Below are positions 1-10,303 of a stretch of 64,000 nt of DNA, piece after piece. This stretch comes from Blastomussa wellsi. Lineage: Eukaryota; Cnidaria; Anthozoa; Scleractinia; Plerogyridae. The translations under genes were made by a program, and so were the position numbers. Within the stretch, counting starts at the first letter, position 1; each line of letters starts with the position of its first letter. A model generated the notes under the pieces. That model did not search any database. It saw nothing but the letters and a program-made list of their open reading frames with translations, and was not told the DNA's origin. The stretch lies in contig OX393570.1 in the NCBI GenBank assembly GCA_947652115.1, positions 13,272,017 to 13,336,016 on the forward strand, read 5' to 3'.

Positions 1-1684
1 CTGGAACGTATCTTTGGGCCCAAGACGGCGATTCCGTCGCTGGCTGCTATGCCTCTACAACGATGGGCAATTATTCTTGTAGCCTTCAATTACAGCATTA
101 AATTTGTGCCTTCCAAGCAAAACGCAGTGGCAGATGCATTATCTCGCCTTCCTTTTATCGTCGACGGCTGGCGGTGAAAGCGCTGTCTTCAAGGTTGAGG
201 AGCGTCTGGTAGACTGTTTGCCTATCACACACAAAGAGATAAGCCACGCAACACGCGTTGACCCTGTGCTGTCCAGAGTGTTGGAGTTTGTAAAGAATGG
301 TTGGCCTCAACACGTTGAGGATTTACGCCTGAAACCTTTCTTCCACCGTCGTTACGAGTTGTCAATGGAACAAGATTGTCTATTATGGGGAATACGAGTG
401 GTTATCAATACTCGCTACCAGAAGGATATGTTGGAAGAATTACACGTGGGTCATCCAGGCATTGTCCGTATGAAAGAGTTGACACGCAGTTACTTTTGGT
501 GGCCGAATGTCGATTTGGAGATCGAACAGACTGTGAGGAACTGTAGTAGTTGTCAGCAAATTAGAAAACCACCGGCGGCAGCTCCATTAGCCCCCTGGTT
601 GTGGCCGAGTAATCCATGGCATCGCATTCACATCGACTTCGCAGAAGATGAGAAGAGGCACTACTTCATTCTTGTTGATGCACACTCCCGGTGGCCCGAG
701 ATTTTCTACATGCCGCGAAATACAACGGCAGCATCAACGATCACTATCTTGAGAGAACTATTTGCCAAATACGGAATGCCTGTTCACTGTGTCAGCGATA
801 ACGGGCCTCAGTTTCGCAGCGAAGAGTTTACACGCTTTCTTAAGATGAATGGTGTAAAACACGTAAGAGTAGCACCCTATTATGCAGCAAGCGATGGCCT
901 AGCTGAACGCATGGTTCAGTCATTTAAGAACCACATGAAGGCTTGCAAGGGCAGCAAACCGTCAATTCAGTAGCGAATTGAAAACTTTCTGCTAACGTAT
1001 CGGTCAACAAAGCATCCTACGACCGGTAAAACTCCCGCTAGTCTGTTCCTGGGCCGCGAACTTCGAACTCGGTTATCCCTCCTTCGTGCAAATGTGGGAG
1101 AGAAGGTCATGGATTCCCAAGCTAAGCAGAAGGCAACGCGCGATGTGCACTCGAAGTTCAGAGAGTTCTTCCCAGGTGACAGGGTCCTAGTGAAAGACAT
1201 CAGAAAAGAGCACACCTGGTGGCCAGGCTCGGTGGCTGAGCGAAGCGGACCGAGGTCGTACGTGGTTGTGCTGGACGATGGAAGGGTGTGGAAGCGTCAC
1301 GTCGATCACGTGAGAAGGGACAGTATGGACAGAGCAGTACCTGGCCCTAGCAGAGAAATGGAATCTCAGGACAACCCCTCCGATATTCCACTAGCTATTC
1401 CACTTAGCGTGTGTGCTCCAAGCCTTTCACAGGCACCATCAGTTAGTCCAGCAGATGTACGTGGTGAGATGGAGTCAGGCCAAAGGCAGGCACAGGAGGA
1501 AGTCCCAGCCATAGACAAGGCCCCACCTGTTGTCACACAATCTTCAGAAGCGGTCTGCCCCCACTTCGTCAATCCTCTAGAGTGCGAAAGGCTCCGGACA
1601 GATTCATTGAAACAATCTAAAGTTCTGTTTAGACTTGAACTGTTAGGATTGAGTTGGACATTATTAGTGACTTTTAGTCCATGA
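1..1684 (+). pseudogene. Ty3/gypsy pol 3' part (RNase H tail and integrase), broken
   Basis: The window opens inside the RNase H of a Ty3/gypsy polyprotein, in frame 1, with the conserved tail NAVADALSRLP near 123-155. The reading then moves to frame 2 near 165-180, so there is one frameshift. The integrase follows: a zinc-binding HHCC region (HVGHPG near 446, CSSCQQ near 542), the catalytic core with D in HIDFAE (about 632), D in SDNGPQF (about 796) and E in AERMVQSF (about 905), then a C-terminal GPY/F-like region near 1180-1310. An in-frame TAG at 971-973 interrupts the core in an otherwise continuous frame. The integrase would insert the cDNA copy into the genome. The broken frame says this copy is inactive. 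The element runs off the left edge; its polypurine tract and LTR follow directly. Confidence 0.9.
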
Positions 1685-1758
1685 GCATTACTAGTTGTTA
1701 TGACGTCGTTAGCGTAAACTGCTTTCAGTTTTGCCATTTATTGTTTGTAGGGTTAACT

Positions 1759-1771
1759 AGGAAGGGGGAGA
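1759..1771 (+). other. Polypurine tract of the gypsy element
   Basis: A 13-base purine run (AGGAAGGGGGAGA) lies immediately before the TGTGGTG that starts the LTR. In LTR retrotransposons this tract primes plus-strand DNA synthesis. Confidence 0.75.
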
Positions 1772-1943
1772 TGTGGTGTATTTACTCCCGCGTGGAGTCT
1801 GGGGGCAAGTGTAGCCCGTTCACGTGTTGTTATGTAAGATGGTCGGATGATTGAGAGCGCGTCCGCCATGTGCTCGATACAGTTGTAGCTGTTGTGTTCA
1901 TTAAAGTTCCAGTACTTATCAGTGTGTTGTGAGCACGCTATCA
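1772..1943 (+). repeat. Probable 3' LTR of the gypsy element
   Basis: The LTR begins with TGTGGTG directly after the polypurine tract and probably ends with ATCA near 1943. It contains an ATTAAA polyadenylation-type signal at 1900-1905. The right boundary is uncertain because the matching 5' LTR lies outside the window. Confidence 0.6.
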
Positions 1944-2672
1944 CCTTTGTCCCTGTTTTCCCATGGAGGGTCAAATTTTATCCTGTTTCAGAACATTAAC
2001 TTTTATACGTTTTGAAACAAGGTCATTTAGTTCCCAAACCCTTGTAAATAGCTTCTTTACACCACAACACCAATAGGCCATTTTACAGTTCTGTTCTGAG
2101 TTACCAAGCCTCTCAGTGAAGGTGAGGCTGAAGATGACCTTGTTGTGATACAAACCCTCTTGCTTTTGATATGTAAATCCTTGTGTTCTTATGCTAACTA
2201 GTTTCTGGTTTTTATCATGACAAGGTCACCCCAAACCTCGCATACAGAGGCCTGGTTACATTTCACAGAACTTTAAAATGGTCTATTAAAGAATTATTAC
2301 TTTCAGTTGTTAACAGGAGTGATAATTATTATAGCTCATGTTTATAACAGCAACGTTTTGCGTAGCAGCAGCAGTAGTAGTAGCAGCAACAGCAGCAGTA
2401 ACAGTAGCAGCAGCAGTGGTGGTGGTGGTGGTAGTGGCGGTGTACTTAAAGCGGTGAAGATTATGGAAACATTCTCAAGATTAGGCCAGTAGAAAAATGA
2501 TTTAAGCTCAAATTTTCTTAAAGCGATGAAGATTACAGAAACGTGCGAGATGAAACCAGTAGAATTCAAAGGGGACAGACCACAATCTCAATGTTGGCTC
2601 CTGTAAAAATATCTAATTGCTCAAGGTAGGAGAATATCGTATTCTTTAACAGGATTTTATTTAATTTTTCAG
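1944..2672. other. Intronic sequence with no gene seen
   Basis: I see no coding region apart from a low-complexity serine/glycine reading of the trinucleotide repeat. It is probably the intron upstream of the first recognised host exon. Confidence 0.5.
2364..2442 (+). repeat. AGC/AGT/GGT trinucleotide repeat
   Basis: About 79 bases of imperfect triplets (AGCAGCAGCAGTAGT, then GGTGGTGGTGG). The poly-Ser/Gly and poly-Leu readings on the two strands are by-products of the repeat, not genes. Confidence 0.9.
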
Positions 2673-2757
2673 TACTTGCTATTCTGTTGTGGGTTTGCTG
2701 TATCACGTTTAATATTTGGAGAGCTTTGAGGGGCGACAGAGCAAAACGGTTAGAGGG
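2673..2757 (+). CDS. Host GPCR exon (end of TM3 and intracellular loop 2)
   Basis: The 85-base exon follows the acceptor TTAATTTTTCAG and ends at the donor GTATGT. It starts with the last two bases of a codon and ends two bases into the next. It encodes a hydrophobic stretch (LAILLWVCCITFNIW) followed by a basic loop (RALRGDRAKRLE), as expected at the cytoplasmic end of TM3. Open reading continues past the donor, but only splicing connects it to the next exon in frame. Confidence 0.72.
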
Positions 2758-2989
2758 GTATGTAGTTGAAATGTTGAAATCCTAAGAATCTGTAACCAGT
2801 GACCGAATTTTAATTTTTTTTTATTTTGTGAATAAAATGAAAATTTCATGTGTAAAGGAATCCGATTTTGATAAATTATTTTCTCATTGCTAAATTAAGA
2901 TCTCGGTACACAATCGTGATAGCACGGTAATTTTTCTAATGACCATTTCCCGAGGTTCTAACGTTTTTGTTTGTTTTCTTGTATATTAG

Positions 2990-3079
2990 GTACTATCACT
3001 TAGTTTCATGGGGAGTACCACTTATTGTTGCCAGTCTCCCGTTCACTGAAGGCGTGTATGGACCTGCAGGACCCTGGTG
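2990..3079 (+). CDS. Host GPCR exon (TM4 and extracellular loop 2)
   Basis: The 90-base exon follows the acceptor TCTTGTATATTAG and ends at GTGAGT. It encodes YYHLVSWGVPLIVASLPF and then GVYGPAGPW. The tryptophan-containing TM4 followed by YGPAG-W is the signature of cAMP-receptor-like 7TM proteins and GPR157. The last two bases (TG) combine with the first base (T) of the exon at 17778 to give the expected cysteine of the WCW motif. This exon is the strongest single piece of evidence for the family. Confidence 0.82.
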
Positions 3080-3433
3080 GTGAGTTTGTTAGGTTTTAAT
3101 TAGTTATTTATAGCAGGCGGGTGTGCAGAATACTTTCCCGGACGATAAGATCGGCTCCATTTTTGCTAAAAATAAGCATAATGTGACTTGTTTTTGTTTC
3201 GATTTGACAACTGCAAGTCCTGAAAACTGCTATCTACGGAGGGAAGTATCAAACGTTCTCTTAAGAACATGTCCACGAGACAACCATGCAGGGTGTGATA
3301 CAGCTCACCGATTTCGCTCAAACGTGGATGATTAGTCAACAATTGTGACAAAACATTAGGTTGAAAGGTTTCATTCCCTTCGAGATATGAGACCCCTGCA
3401 AAAATGGCCATTTTCACTAATTTATGCATATTT
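3080..3433. other. Intron sequence before the DIRS element
   Basis: This starts at the GTGAGT donor of the receptor exon. No coding signal is seen before the DIRS terminus near 3434. Confidence 0.5.
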
Positions 3434-3545
3434 AATTTATAAGTTAAACAAGACTTACCTGTAAGTTGAAGTTTGACTGTTATTCTATGAGATACCAGTC
3501 ACGAACTAGGGAGTCACGTGAGATATGTGCGAGTAGCCCGAGCGA
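3434..3545 (-). repeat. DIRS right inverted terminal repeat
   Basis: The inner part (about 3480-3545) matches, in inverted orientation, the left terminal repeat at 10304-10379, including the run GTCACGTGAGATATGTGCGA. The outer 46 bases are unique to this end and are repeated in inverted form in the internal complementary region. Confidence 0.88.
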
Positions 3546-3633
3546 TCAGTCTTCAAAGGCGAATGATTGCAAACAATAATGGGTGGGAAGTAATAAGATG
3601 AATGTGCTACATAGTCACCAAGTGAAGGGGAAG

Positions 3634-3765
3634 GGCACGTGACTCCCTAGTTCGTGACTGGTATCTCATAGAATTACAGTCAAACTTCAACTTACAGGTA
3701 AGTCTTGTTTAACTTATAAATTCTATTTCGACACCAGTCCTACTCACTAGTGAGTCACGTGAGAC
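3634..3765 (-). repeat. DIRS internal complementary region
   Basis: Bases 3634-3720 are the reverse complement of the right outer end (3434-3520). Bases 3721-3765 are the reverse complement of the left outer end (10335-10379), with one or two mismatches. The join reads AACTTATAAATTCTATTTCG and carries the AATT present at both outer ends. In DIRS elements this region templates closure of the circular DNA intermediate. Confidence 0.9.
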
Positions 3766-4032
3766 TTTAAAGCAGTGCAATTATGAGCAACGAAATAAAC
3801 ACAAACAGGTTTATTTACCAAAACTATGTGTACAAAACAACTACTGCAATATGACTTGTCAGTCTATGGCGCACAGAGTGCACTTCAAGAAAGAAGGCAG
3901 TAAACAGTAAGCTGCCAAGTTCCCAGATTCATTGTCATAGGGAGTCTGCCTTTAATAGGCAGCAAATAAACAAACACAACAAACATGTGGTAATTAGTAT
4001 TGGTTAACAGTAACAAATGTCCTGTAACAATC

Positions 4033-5160
4033 TTATGTGTGGAGGTTCTCCAATAGGAGTTGTCCATAAGCTTTACTTGATGTGACGATGGGTTTCCTGT
4101 AGAATCTCCCAAAGGTTGACGCATTCGACCAGCCTGCGTTAGCCATGATTGTAGACAATGGAACCTTACACTTTGCAGCTGCAGATGTAGAAGCTGCCCT
4201 GGTGCTATGTCCCTTGAAGACTGAGGTATCTATTCCTGACTTTTCAAGAACCGTTTTTAGCCATCGAGAAATCGTGTCAGTTGAAACTGGCTTGTGAGGC
4301 TTTTGAAAACTCACTAGCAGCTGGTCACTCCCTTTCCTAAGGTGACTTGTCCTTTTGACATATTCAGATAAGCAGACGATAGGGCACAGACGGTTGTCTG
4401 GCGAGTAGGCTGTGAATGTTAAGTTTGACACATGCTTTCCTGACCGAGAGGTCTTCAAAAGTTTGTTGATGAAGAATACACAGCTACCATATACACATAC
4501 CATATTGCTAACAGAAAGCAAATGCAGTGTCTGACACCTCTGCCCTGATAACAAAGCTAAAAGCATTGTCGTTTTGGAGGTGAGATCCTTCAAAGTTAAG
4601 CCCGGAGGTGGGTGAAGGGTCGACAAGTAAGCCAGGACAGTGTTGACATCCCAAATGTTCTTGTATTTAGGGAGGGAGGGCTTCAATTGAAACACGCCTT
4701 TGAGGAAACGACACACCATGGGGTGGGTACCAAACGACATATTGTTAGCCAATGTAACAATAGATGAGATGGCACTCCTCGCAGTGTTGATAGCACTGTA
4801 TCCTATGCCAGAGTCATAGAGTTCAGCAAGAAAATTGATTCCCTCCACTACAGGGGGACAAGTGGGATCAATGCTCCTTGTACTGCAGTAGCGTCTCCAT
4901 TTCTCAAGGTAAGTAGCATATTGCTTTCTAGTGCCTGACCGCCAGCAGTGTTCCATGACTGTGGTAGCTGTTGTCGAAAAGCCTTTGCCGTCGAGGTATC
5001 TCCGGATAAGTGACATAGAATCAGGCACAGTTTCTTGTGAAGTGGATGAGGTTCCTGTGGGCTGCTGGGCAAGAACAGAGTGTTCCTGTCCTTTGGAAGC
5101 TGTACCGGTGGTTGTATTAACATATGCATTAACTTGGGCCACCACGGTTGAGTTGGCCAT
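4033..5160 (-). CDS. DIRS tyrosine recombinase
   Basis: A 375-residue intact ORF starting with ATG at 5160. It has a tyrosine-recombinase C-terminal domain: first arginine in SGQRCQTL (about R208), HSTRAAST giving the HxxR pair (about H318 and R321), GWSNAS with the conserved W (about 344), and FGRFYRKP with the likely nucleophile (about Y354). The family joins the circular DIRS DNA to a chromosomal site by strand exchange through a 3'-phosphotyrosine. The ORF overlaps the tail of the RT-RNase H ORF in another frame, as is usual in DIRS elements. All catalytic residues are present and there is no internal stop. Confidence 0.93.
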   Translation of the reverse strand: MANSTVVAQVNAYVNTTTGTASKGQEHSVLAQQPTGTSSTSQETVPDSMSLIRRYLDGKGFSTTATTVMEHCWRSGTRKQYATYLEKWRRYCSTRSIDPTCPPVVEGINFLAELYDSGIGYSAINTARSAISSIVTLANNMSFGTHPMVCRFLKGVFQLKPSLPKYKNIWDVNTVLAYLSTLHPPPGLTLKDLTSKTTMLLALLSGQRCQTLHLLSVSNMVCVYGSCVFFINKLLKTSRSGKHVSNLTFTAYSPDNRLCPIVCLSEYVKRTSHLRKGSDQLLVSFQKPHKPVSTDTISRWLKTVLEKSGIDTSVFKGHSTRAASTSAAAKCKVPLSTIMANAGWSNASTFGRFYRKPIVTSSKAYGQLLLENLHT

Positions 5161-5437
5161 TTTGGAACAAGTAGAAGCCCTGTTGCCTTCTCTTCTTGAA
5201 TCTTTTGAAGAACCCTTGTTATCAGACTAAATGGTGGAAAAGCATAAAATAAGTAATGTTGCCATGACATGTGAAAAGCATTGATGGCAAAAGCTTCTGG
5301 GTCTGCTCTATAAGAGACATAGGGCGTGATCTGGCAATTGATCCTAGACGCAAATAGGTCGATGTTAGGGGTAACATTGAGCTTGGTACAAGCCCTTACA
5401 AAGAGAGTTTTCTTTAAGCACCATTCAGTACACCTCC
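4848..5437 (-). pseudogene. 3' part of the DIRS RT-RNase H ORF, cut off by an insertion
   Basis: This stretch continues the RT-RNase H polyprotein downstream of the 5440-7609 insertion. It encodes the conserved C-terminal module of DIRS polyproteins, with NIDLFASR, DPEAFAINAF, YAFPPFSLI and PTQPWWPKL. Ignoring the insertion and one TA copy, the frame runs straight from the residue before 7611 into this segment. It is now separated from its start and cannot be made as one protein. The tyrosine recombinase ORF overlaps its 3' end in a different frame. Confidence 0.85.
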
Positions 5438-5439
5438 TA

Positions 5440-7609
5440 CAGTACCGCTCAAATGTAAGTTACCACCGTCTCGCGAGAAACGCGACTCGTATCGCGAGAA
5501 ACGAGACTCGTATCGCAGGAAACGAGAACTGTCTCTCGAGAAATTTCTCGTTTCTCGCGAGTGCACTGCAAGTACCACTTGACGTTTTTTTGGAGAAACA
5601 AAATAAACTGCTTCTGTGCAAACAATTGTTCGCGTGCATTGGAAAAATAGTTCAGCGAGCATGTATTGTTGGTTTATTTTTTCGGTGAGATAAGCATGGG
5701 GGATGTGCGACTGGAGTTTTATTGTTACTGCTCAGTGGGCAATGTTTACATACATGTATTGAGCGACATTTGTTTTGCCTGTTCTTAAACTGCTTAAATT
5801 GAAATGAAACTTGGTCGGCACTCGATGTCGGTATCGGCGCCGCGACGCGCCTGATTTAATTGACTATACACTGTGCATGTTCTACATACATTCAGTGGCA
5901 TAAAATCAACTCAACTGACTTCTTCGTGAATTACATAGGTTAGAGCTAAAACATTTTGTGTTAGTAGCACCTTCGCTTTTCGGAAAACTTTTACTTTCAT
6001 CAAACAGTCGACTCGACGAGTTGTTGAGATGTCGCCTAATCGCTGTGACGGACTTATCGGACTTGTTTGGCTGCTTTCAACTAGCTGTTTATTTGTCGTT
6101 CGGCTTGAATTTTCGTTTTTCTTTATGCAGATAAGAATTACTTTCATCAGATGAAAAGTAAATTTCTTCGGTCAATTTCAATTTCGGCGGAAGGAAAAGT
6201 CTGGAAACACAGCACGTCGAACACGGGCATTCTGGCCCGGCAAATTCCCGGAAAAGAACTCAATAATTTCAACTTCTTTTATTTTGATTTTTGCATTATT
6301 CAATGGGTGTGGAAAAGTTGAAGGAAACAAAAAATATTCAGAAATCCGCTGAGTATATATACCTTTCAAATATAATAAATGTAGACAAGATTCTCAGATT
6401 CAAGGGAAAGCGAGCAAAGGTCAAGAAAGCATGACAAAAGCGTGACGCATTGGCCTGTCACAAGTTTTATTTACTTGCGTCTACACCTACGTTGCTGGAG
6501 TCTTGAAAGTTGTTCGTAAAACCTTGGGATTTCAACCTCGTGCGGTCGCTTGCATTTTTTGATGACTCCTTGTGATCGATCGTTTCAAACTGGGCCAAAT
6601 TCTAGCGACGCAAGTTTCGATACAGAAGCTTGCGGTCAATATTTCGGGCACACAATATGCAAATTCACCACGCTGGTAATGAACAGAAAAAAGTGCAAAC
6701 TTTTCCGCAGGTACCTTGACTGGTGTATTAATTTGAGATTATTGACAATGCTTTTCACTCATGTTTTGCATTTAAGATAAATTCTTACAACACGACAAGT
6801 TTCGATTCAAAAGTTTTCTTGAGTTCGCTCGCACGCAAACATGCCAACATGCAAATTCAATGCGCTATCTGTCGTGAAGTAAAAACATCCTGTGCAGTTT
6901 TGTGTAAGCACTTTTACCGTGTCTCTATTTTCGATTTTTGAAATTGTTTTCATTCAAGTTTTGCATTTCAGATGAGAACAATAAAGTTAAGCGACGCGTC
7001 GAGTTTCGATTCAATCGCTCGCATGTAAACAAGCCAATATTCGGTGCACTGTCTATCAGCTTAAATGTAAACTGAAAGGTTTATTGCAAACCGAACGTTG
7101 TGAACAAATCAGCAATCTTTCAACACAGACTAAATCTTCGAACTTACTAAACAAAATTTCCGCGTCGTAGATTCTCTCGAGTTTTTGAAGCTCGCCGGCA
7201 TGCCGTGAAATTGAAAGGTCTGTTTTGTCTCGCCGATGTGTGCCGAGAGCAAAACTTCCCCCTGTCAAAAATTTAATGAATGTGAACGACGCATCGAAAA
7301 GCACCTCGATTAAAGACATTAAACATTGTTTCTTCAAATGCGGTCTATTTTAGTGTAATCAAGCTCACCGGCAACTGCCGTGAAGTGTCAAAAATCTCAA
7401 AAACAACCATATCTTTTAACAGCGCGTCGCCGGTCGGTTGTGGACTGCAAACAAAAAATCTTTTACATGGAAGCCGCTTTCTTGCGAGTAATATATTCCA
7501 TACTAAACGCTTCAGTGACTCTCGAGAGAAACGAGAACCTTCTCGCGAAACGAGACTCGTATCGCGAGAAACGAGACGAGATGTGGTAACTTACATTTGA
7601 TCGGTACTG
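5440..7609. mobile_element. TA-flanked non-autonomous foldback element (Tc1/mariner-like ends)
   Basis: The ends are inverted repeats beginning CAGTACCG, about 28 bp with one mismatch, flanked by TA at 5438-5439 and 7610-7611. CAGT-type ends and a TA duplication suggest a Tc1/mariner-like, transposase-less element. Just inside both ends are tandem copies of a roughly 21-base motif (CGCGAGAAACGAGACTCGTA and variants; 5470-5560 and 7510-7580). The interior has degenerate repeated blocks (AAGTTTCGATTCAA near 6615, 6800 and 7000) and no transposase. It interrupts the DIRS RT-RNase H ORF. Confidence 0.85.
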
Positions 7610-9137
7610 TAAATGAACGCGACTCTTTGTCTGCCTTTACATTTTCACACCCTGGTATACGAGCCATAGTCAGCCATATATCGTGCTTAATGCAACAATT
7701 CCATATGTCTTTAGTTAGCTTGTTTAGCTTAGGGGAGTGGCTTGTACCCATCTGGTTAATAATTGATTCAGTGGTAGTATTATCGACCATGACCTTAACA
7801 TGTTTGCCATGAGTCAAAGTACTGAATGATTTTAAGGCAAAGAATACAGCTAACATTTCGAGAAAATTGATGTGCTCCTTAGCCTCTTCAACTGTCCAAA
7901 GTCCCCCAGTTGAAGAATCACTGGTTGCTGCACCCCACCCCTGTTTTGAGGCATCAGAAGTAATGGTAATATCTACTTCTCCTTGATTTATCGGGTTGGA
8001 TGCAGTCTCGATTGATTCAATCCACCACTTAAGCTCTTCACCTCCTTGGCTGGATATGCACATGGTGGCATCAAAGTTCCATTTGCTAGCATTAAGAGCT
8101 ATAGTTTTGTCTCGTTCTAAATAGCGGTAGTGAAGGGGTCCATAGGCAACGCCAGGAAAGCTTGATACTATAAGCCCAAGGACCTTGGCTACATCCCTAA
8201 TAGTAGGCTTTTTACAGTGCAACATGACAGTAGCTGCCTGTTTTAGCTTAACAGCCTTATCAGGTGTAAGGTAGACTAGCATGTTAACTGAGTCTAGAGT
8301 AAAACCCAGAAATACCAGTTTTTGAGTTGGGATGAACACCGACTTCTCAGGGTGTACCACAAATCCCAAACTGTCTAATAATTTTACCGTGTCAACCACA
8401 TTTTTTGCACAATCATCCCAGACTGTCCCCATCAACCAGGAGTCATCTATGTAACCTGACGATAAGTTGCCAAGCTGTCGAAGGGTGGCAAAGACTTGTT
8501 TCATTAGCTTGGTAAATTTCCTAGGGCAAAAGGCCAACCCATTGGGAAAACATGTAAACTGAAATAACATGTTGTTCCACTCAAATTTGAGATACTTCTG
8601 GCGTGGCTTTGTAATTGGGACCGAATAGTAAGCATCTTTTAAATCGATTGACGCCATGTAACAATTTGGGGTCATGAGCCTAATTGTTGTCCAGACCGAG
8701 TCTATTTTAAAATGTTGGTATTCAACATGCTGGTTAAAGCTTTTCAAATTTAAGATCATTCGAGATGATCCATCTTTTTTATTTGTCACAAAAATAGGCG
8801 AAATATATTCTCCACTTTCATGTTGAGTGGGTACAATGACACCTTTTTCAAGCAATTTTTTAATTTCAGCTTCAATAACCAGTGAGTCACTGATGTTGAA
8901 TGATTTCCTTTTGGAAACCAAGTTTTTCGTGGGCTGTGTGGAAAATTCAATGTACTGACCCCTAACACAGTTAAGGACTTCCGAGTCGGAAGTTATTTCT
9001 TTCCATTTACCAAGGAAATGTGTCAGTTGGCCACCCTTGAAGCTTTGCTCCTTATTCGCAAAGTTATGTTTCATATTGGACTCAAACAAGACAAGATTAT
9101 TTACCTGTAAATTATCAAGTGTGTCAGCGGAAATCAT
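7512..9137 (-). CDS. DIRS reverse transcriptase-RNase H (5' part, truncated by insertion)
   Basis: ATG at 9137, overlapping the gag-like ORF by 14 bases. The RT domain spans about residues 110-290 with SIDLKDAYYSV (motif A, about 163-173), FPNGLAFCPRKF (about 198) and YIDD (about 229-232). RNase H follows, with TSDASKQGWG (D about 395), E at about 427, VDNTTT (D about 452) and a last acidic residue near 503. The enzyme copies the RNA into DNA and removes the RNA strand. From 7610 downward the frame enters the inserted element, so the last 30 or so residues are foreign and the true C-terminus lies at 4848-5437. No stop occurs before the insertion. Confidence 0.92.
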   Translation of the reverse strand: MISADTLDNLQVNNLVLFESNMKHNFANKEQSFKGGQLTHFLGKWKEITSDSEVLNCVRGQYIEFSTQPTKNLVSKRKSFNISDSLVIEAEIKKLLEKGVIVPTQHESGEYISPIFVTNKKDGSSRMILNLKSFNQHVEYQHFKIDSVWTTIRLMTPNCYMASIDLKDAYYSVPITKPRQKYLKFEWNNMLFQFTCFPNGLAFCPRKFTKLMKQVFATLRQLGNLSSGYIDDSWLMGTVWDDCAKNVVDTVKLLDSLGFVVHPEKSVFIPTQKLVFLGFTLDSVNMLVYLTPDKAVKLKQAATVMLHCKKPTIRDVAKVLGLIVSSFPGVAYGPLHYRYLERDKTIALNASKWNFDATMCISSQGGEELKWWIESIETASNPINQGEVDITITSDASKQGWGAATSDSSTGGLWTVEEAKEHINFLEMLAVFFALKSFSTLTHGKHVKVMVDNTTTESIINQMGTSHSPKLNKLTKDIWNCCIKHDIWLTMARIPGCENVKADKESRSFTVPIKCKLPHLVSFLAIRVSFREKVLVSLESH

Positions 9138-10254
9138 TGCTGCTTCTTCCCTTGGTCCTGCTGTCGGAAAAAGGGTTTTGAGGTGGCTTCGAGTTCCACT
9201 GACGGCCTTTGACTAAAAAAGTCTTGCTTCGCCGATCAAATTTTTGGTAGTTTCGTGAAGGGTGTCCCTTCGAGTTTTTGTGGCGATTCCCAACTGCTGT
9301 GGAGCTTACTCTGTTGGACGCTCGTATATTATTCAACTGGGTTTGCAGGTTGTTTCCAAACAGCAGAGCTGTTACAGGCACATGTGAGGCACACAGACCA
9401 GCATAATCTTTGTTCAGATGCGGTTTGATCGACTCCCTGCGACGGTGGGACAGGTCGATATGTGCGTGCCCCAGGAGAGCGACCGCATCTGTGTTCACAA
9501 GTTTCTGAATGTCAGAGTCTGACTTCGACTGCTTCGAATTCTTCATTTCTAGCAGCATCCCAATGGATTTGCACATTGCAGCACCAGCTGTGGCAATCGT
9601 TTTCTGGGTTGAGCTGGACCTGAGGTCCTGCTGTTTCACTGAGTGAGTCAGTTTATCCCAGATTTCGGGATTAACCCGCGGGGTTGTAAGAGGCTCACAG
9701 TTCGCCGGGCGTAAATACTTCGCCGACTTATCTTTTAGTTTTGAGTCCGGCAATTTCTTAGAACACAGGTTGTTGATAAAGTCCGCCAGTTGTTTCTCAA
9801 TAGCCGGACCTGATTCGTCTGCGTTGAGAAAATCCTCTGCGATTTCTGACAACAATGGGTCATTGATGCCATCGGTTTTCTCAAGTGGAGCACGTGGTTT
9901 ATCCTTGGAAATTCTGTCGGCTTCAGTGCCACAAAGGGCCTGCAAGTCTGCATCAGAGTCTTCTCCATCGTGCTCTGAACCATCGGAGGCACTCATTTCG
10001 TCTCTGGAACCGTGTTTACGCCGTTTGGGGTCGACTTGGTCGTCTGTTTGGCTGGAGTGAAGACGCTTCAGCGACTGCTGCACGGCGATCATCGAGTCTG
10101 CCATTGCTCCAAGGTTTATGTTCACATTTTGCATCATACTAAACATGGGATCCGGGTGGACATCAGTTGGAGTCTTTTCTTTAGGGTCCGTTTCAACGTT
10201 TAAGAGATCGTCCTCCGCCTCAGTGGAAAGTATTTGATCATGTTCGTCCGCCAT
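9124..10254 (-). CDS. DIRS gag-like ORF1
   Basis: A 376-residue ORF; I use the ATG at 10254 because the frame is extended upstream only by a GTG. The product is rich in acidic and basic residues, has a bipartite basic patch (DPKRRKH near residue 85) and a basic C-terminal third, but no zinc knuckle. Gag-like proteins of DIRS elements are thought to package the RNA; I infer the role from position and composition. The 3' end overlaps the RT ORF by 14 bases, and the left terminal repeat lies just upstream and could carry the promoter. The ORF is intact. Confidence 0.8.
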   Translation of the reverse strand: MADEHDQILSTEAEDDLLNVETDPKEKTPTDVHPDPMFSMMQNVNINLGAMADSMIAVQQSLKRLHSSQTDDQVDPKRRKHGSRDEMSASDGSEHDGEDSDADLQALCGTEADRISKDKPRAPLEKTDGINDPLLSEIAEDFLNADESGPAIEKQLADFINNLCSKKLPDSKLKDKSAKYLRPANCEPLTTPRVNPEIWDKLTHSVKQQDLRSSSTQKTIATAGAAMCKSIGMLLEMKNSKQSKSDSDIQKLVNTDAVALLGHAHIDLSHRRRESIKPHLNKDYAGLCASHVPVTALLFGNNLQTQLNNIRASNRVSSTAVGNRHKNSKGHPSRNYQKFDRRSKTFLVKGRQWNSKPPQNPFSDSRTKGRSSNDFR

Positions 10255-10303
10255 AATCCAAGCACTGGAAAAATACACGACCGACCGCTCTGGAATTACG
10301 CGC

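Noticed and set aside
2307..2569. Poly-Ser/Gly ORF on plus and poly-Leu ORF on minus
   Set aside because: Both are readings of the trinucleotide repeat at 2364-2442.
3434..3765. The hairpin at 3434-3720 as an independent MITE
   Set aside because: It is fully explained as the right terminal repeat plus the internal complementary region of the DIRS element.
5461..7580. Regularly repeated 21-base units that could suggest a CRISPR-like array
   Set aside because: There are no unique spacers, and the units are subterminal repeats of a TA-flanked foldback element in a eukaryotic genome.
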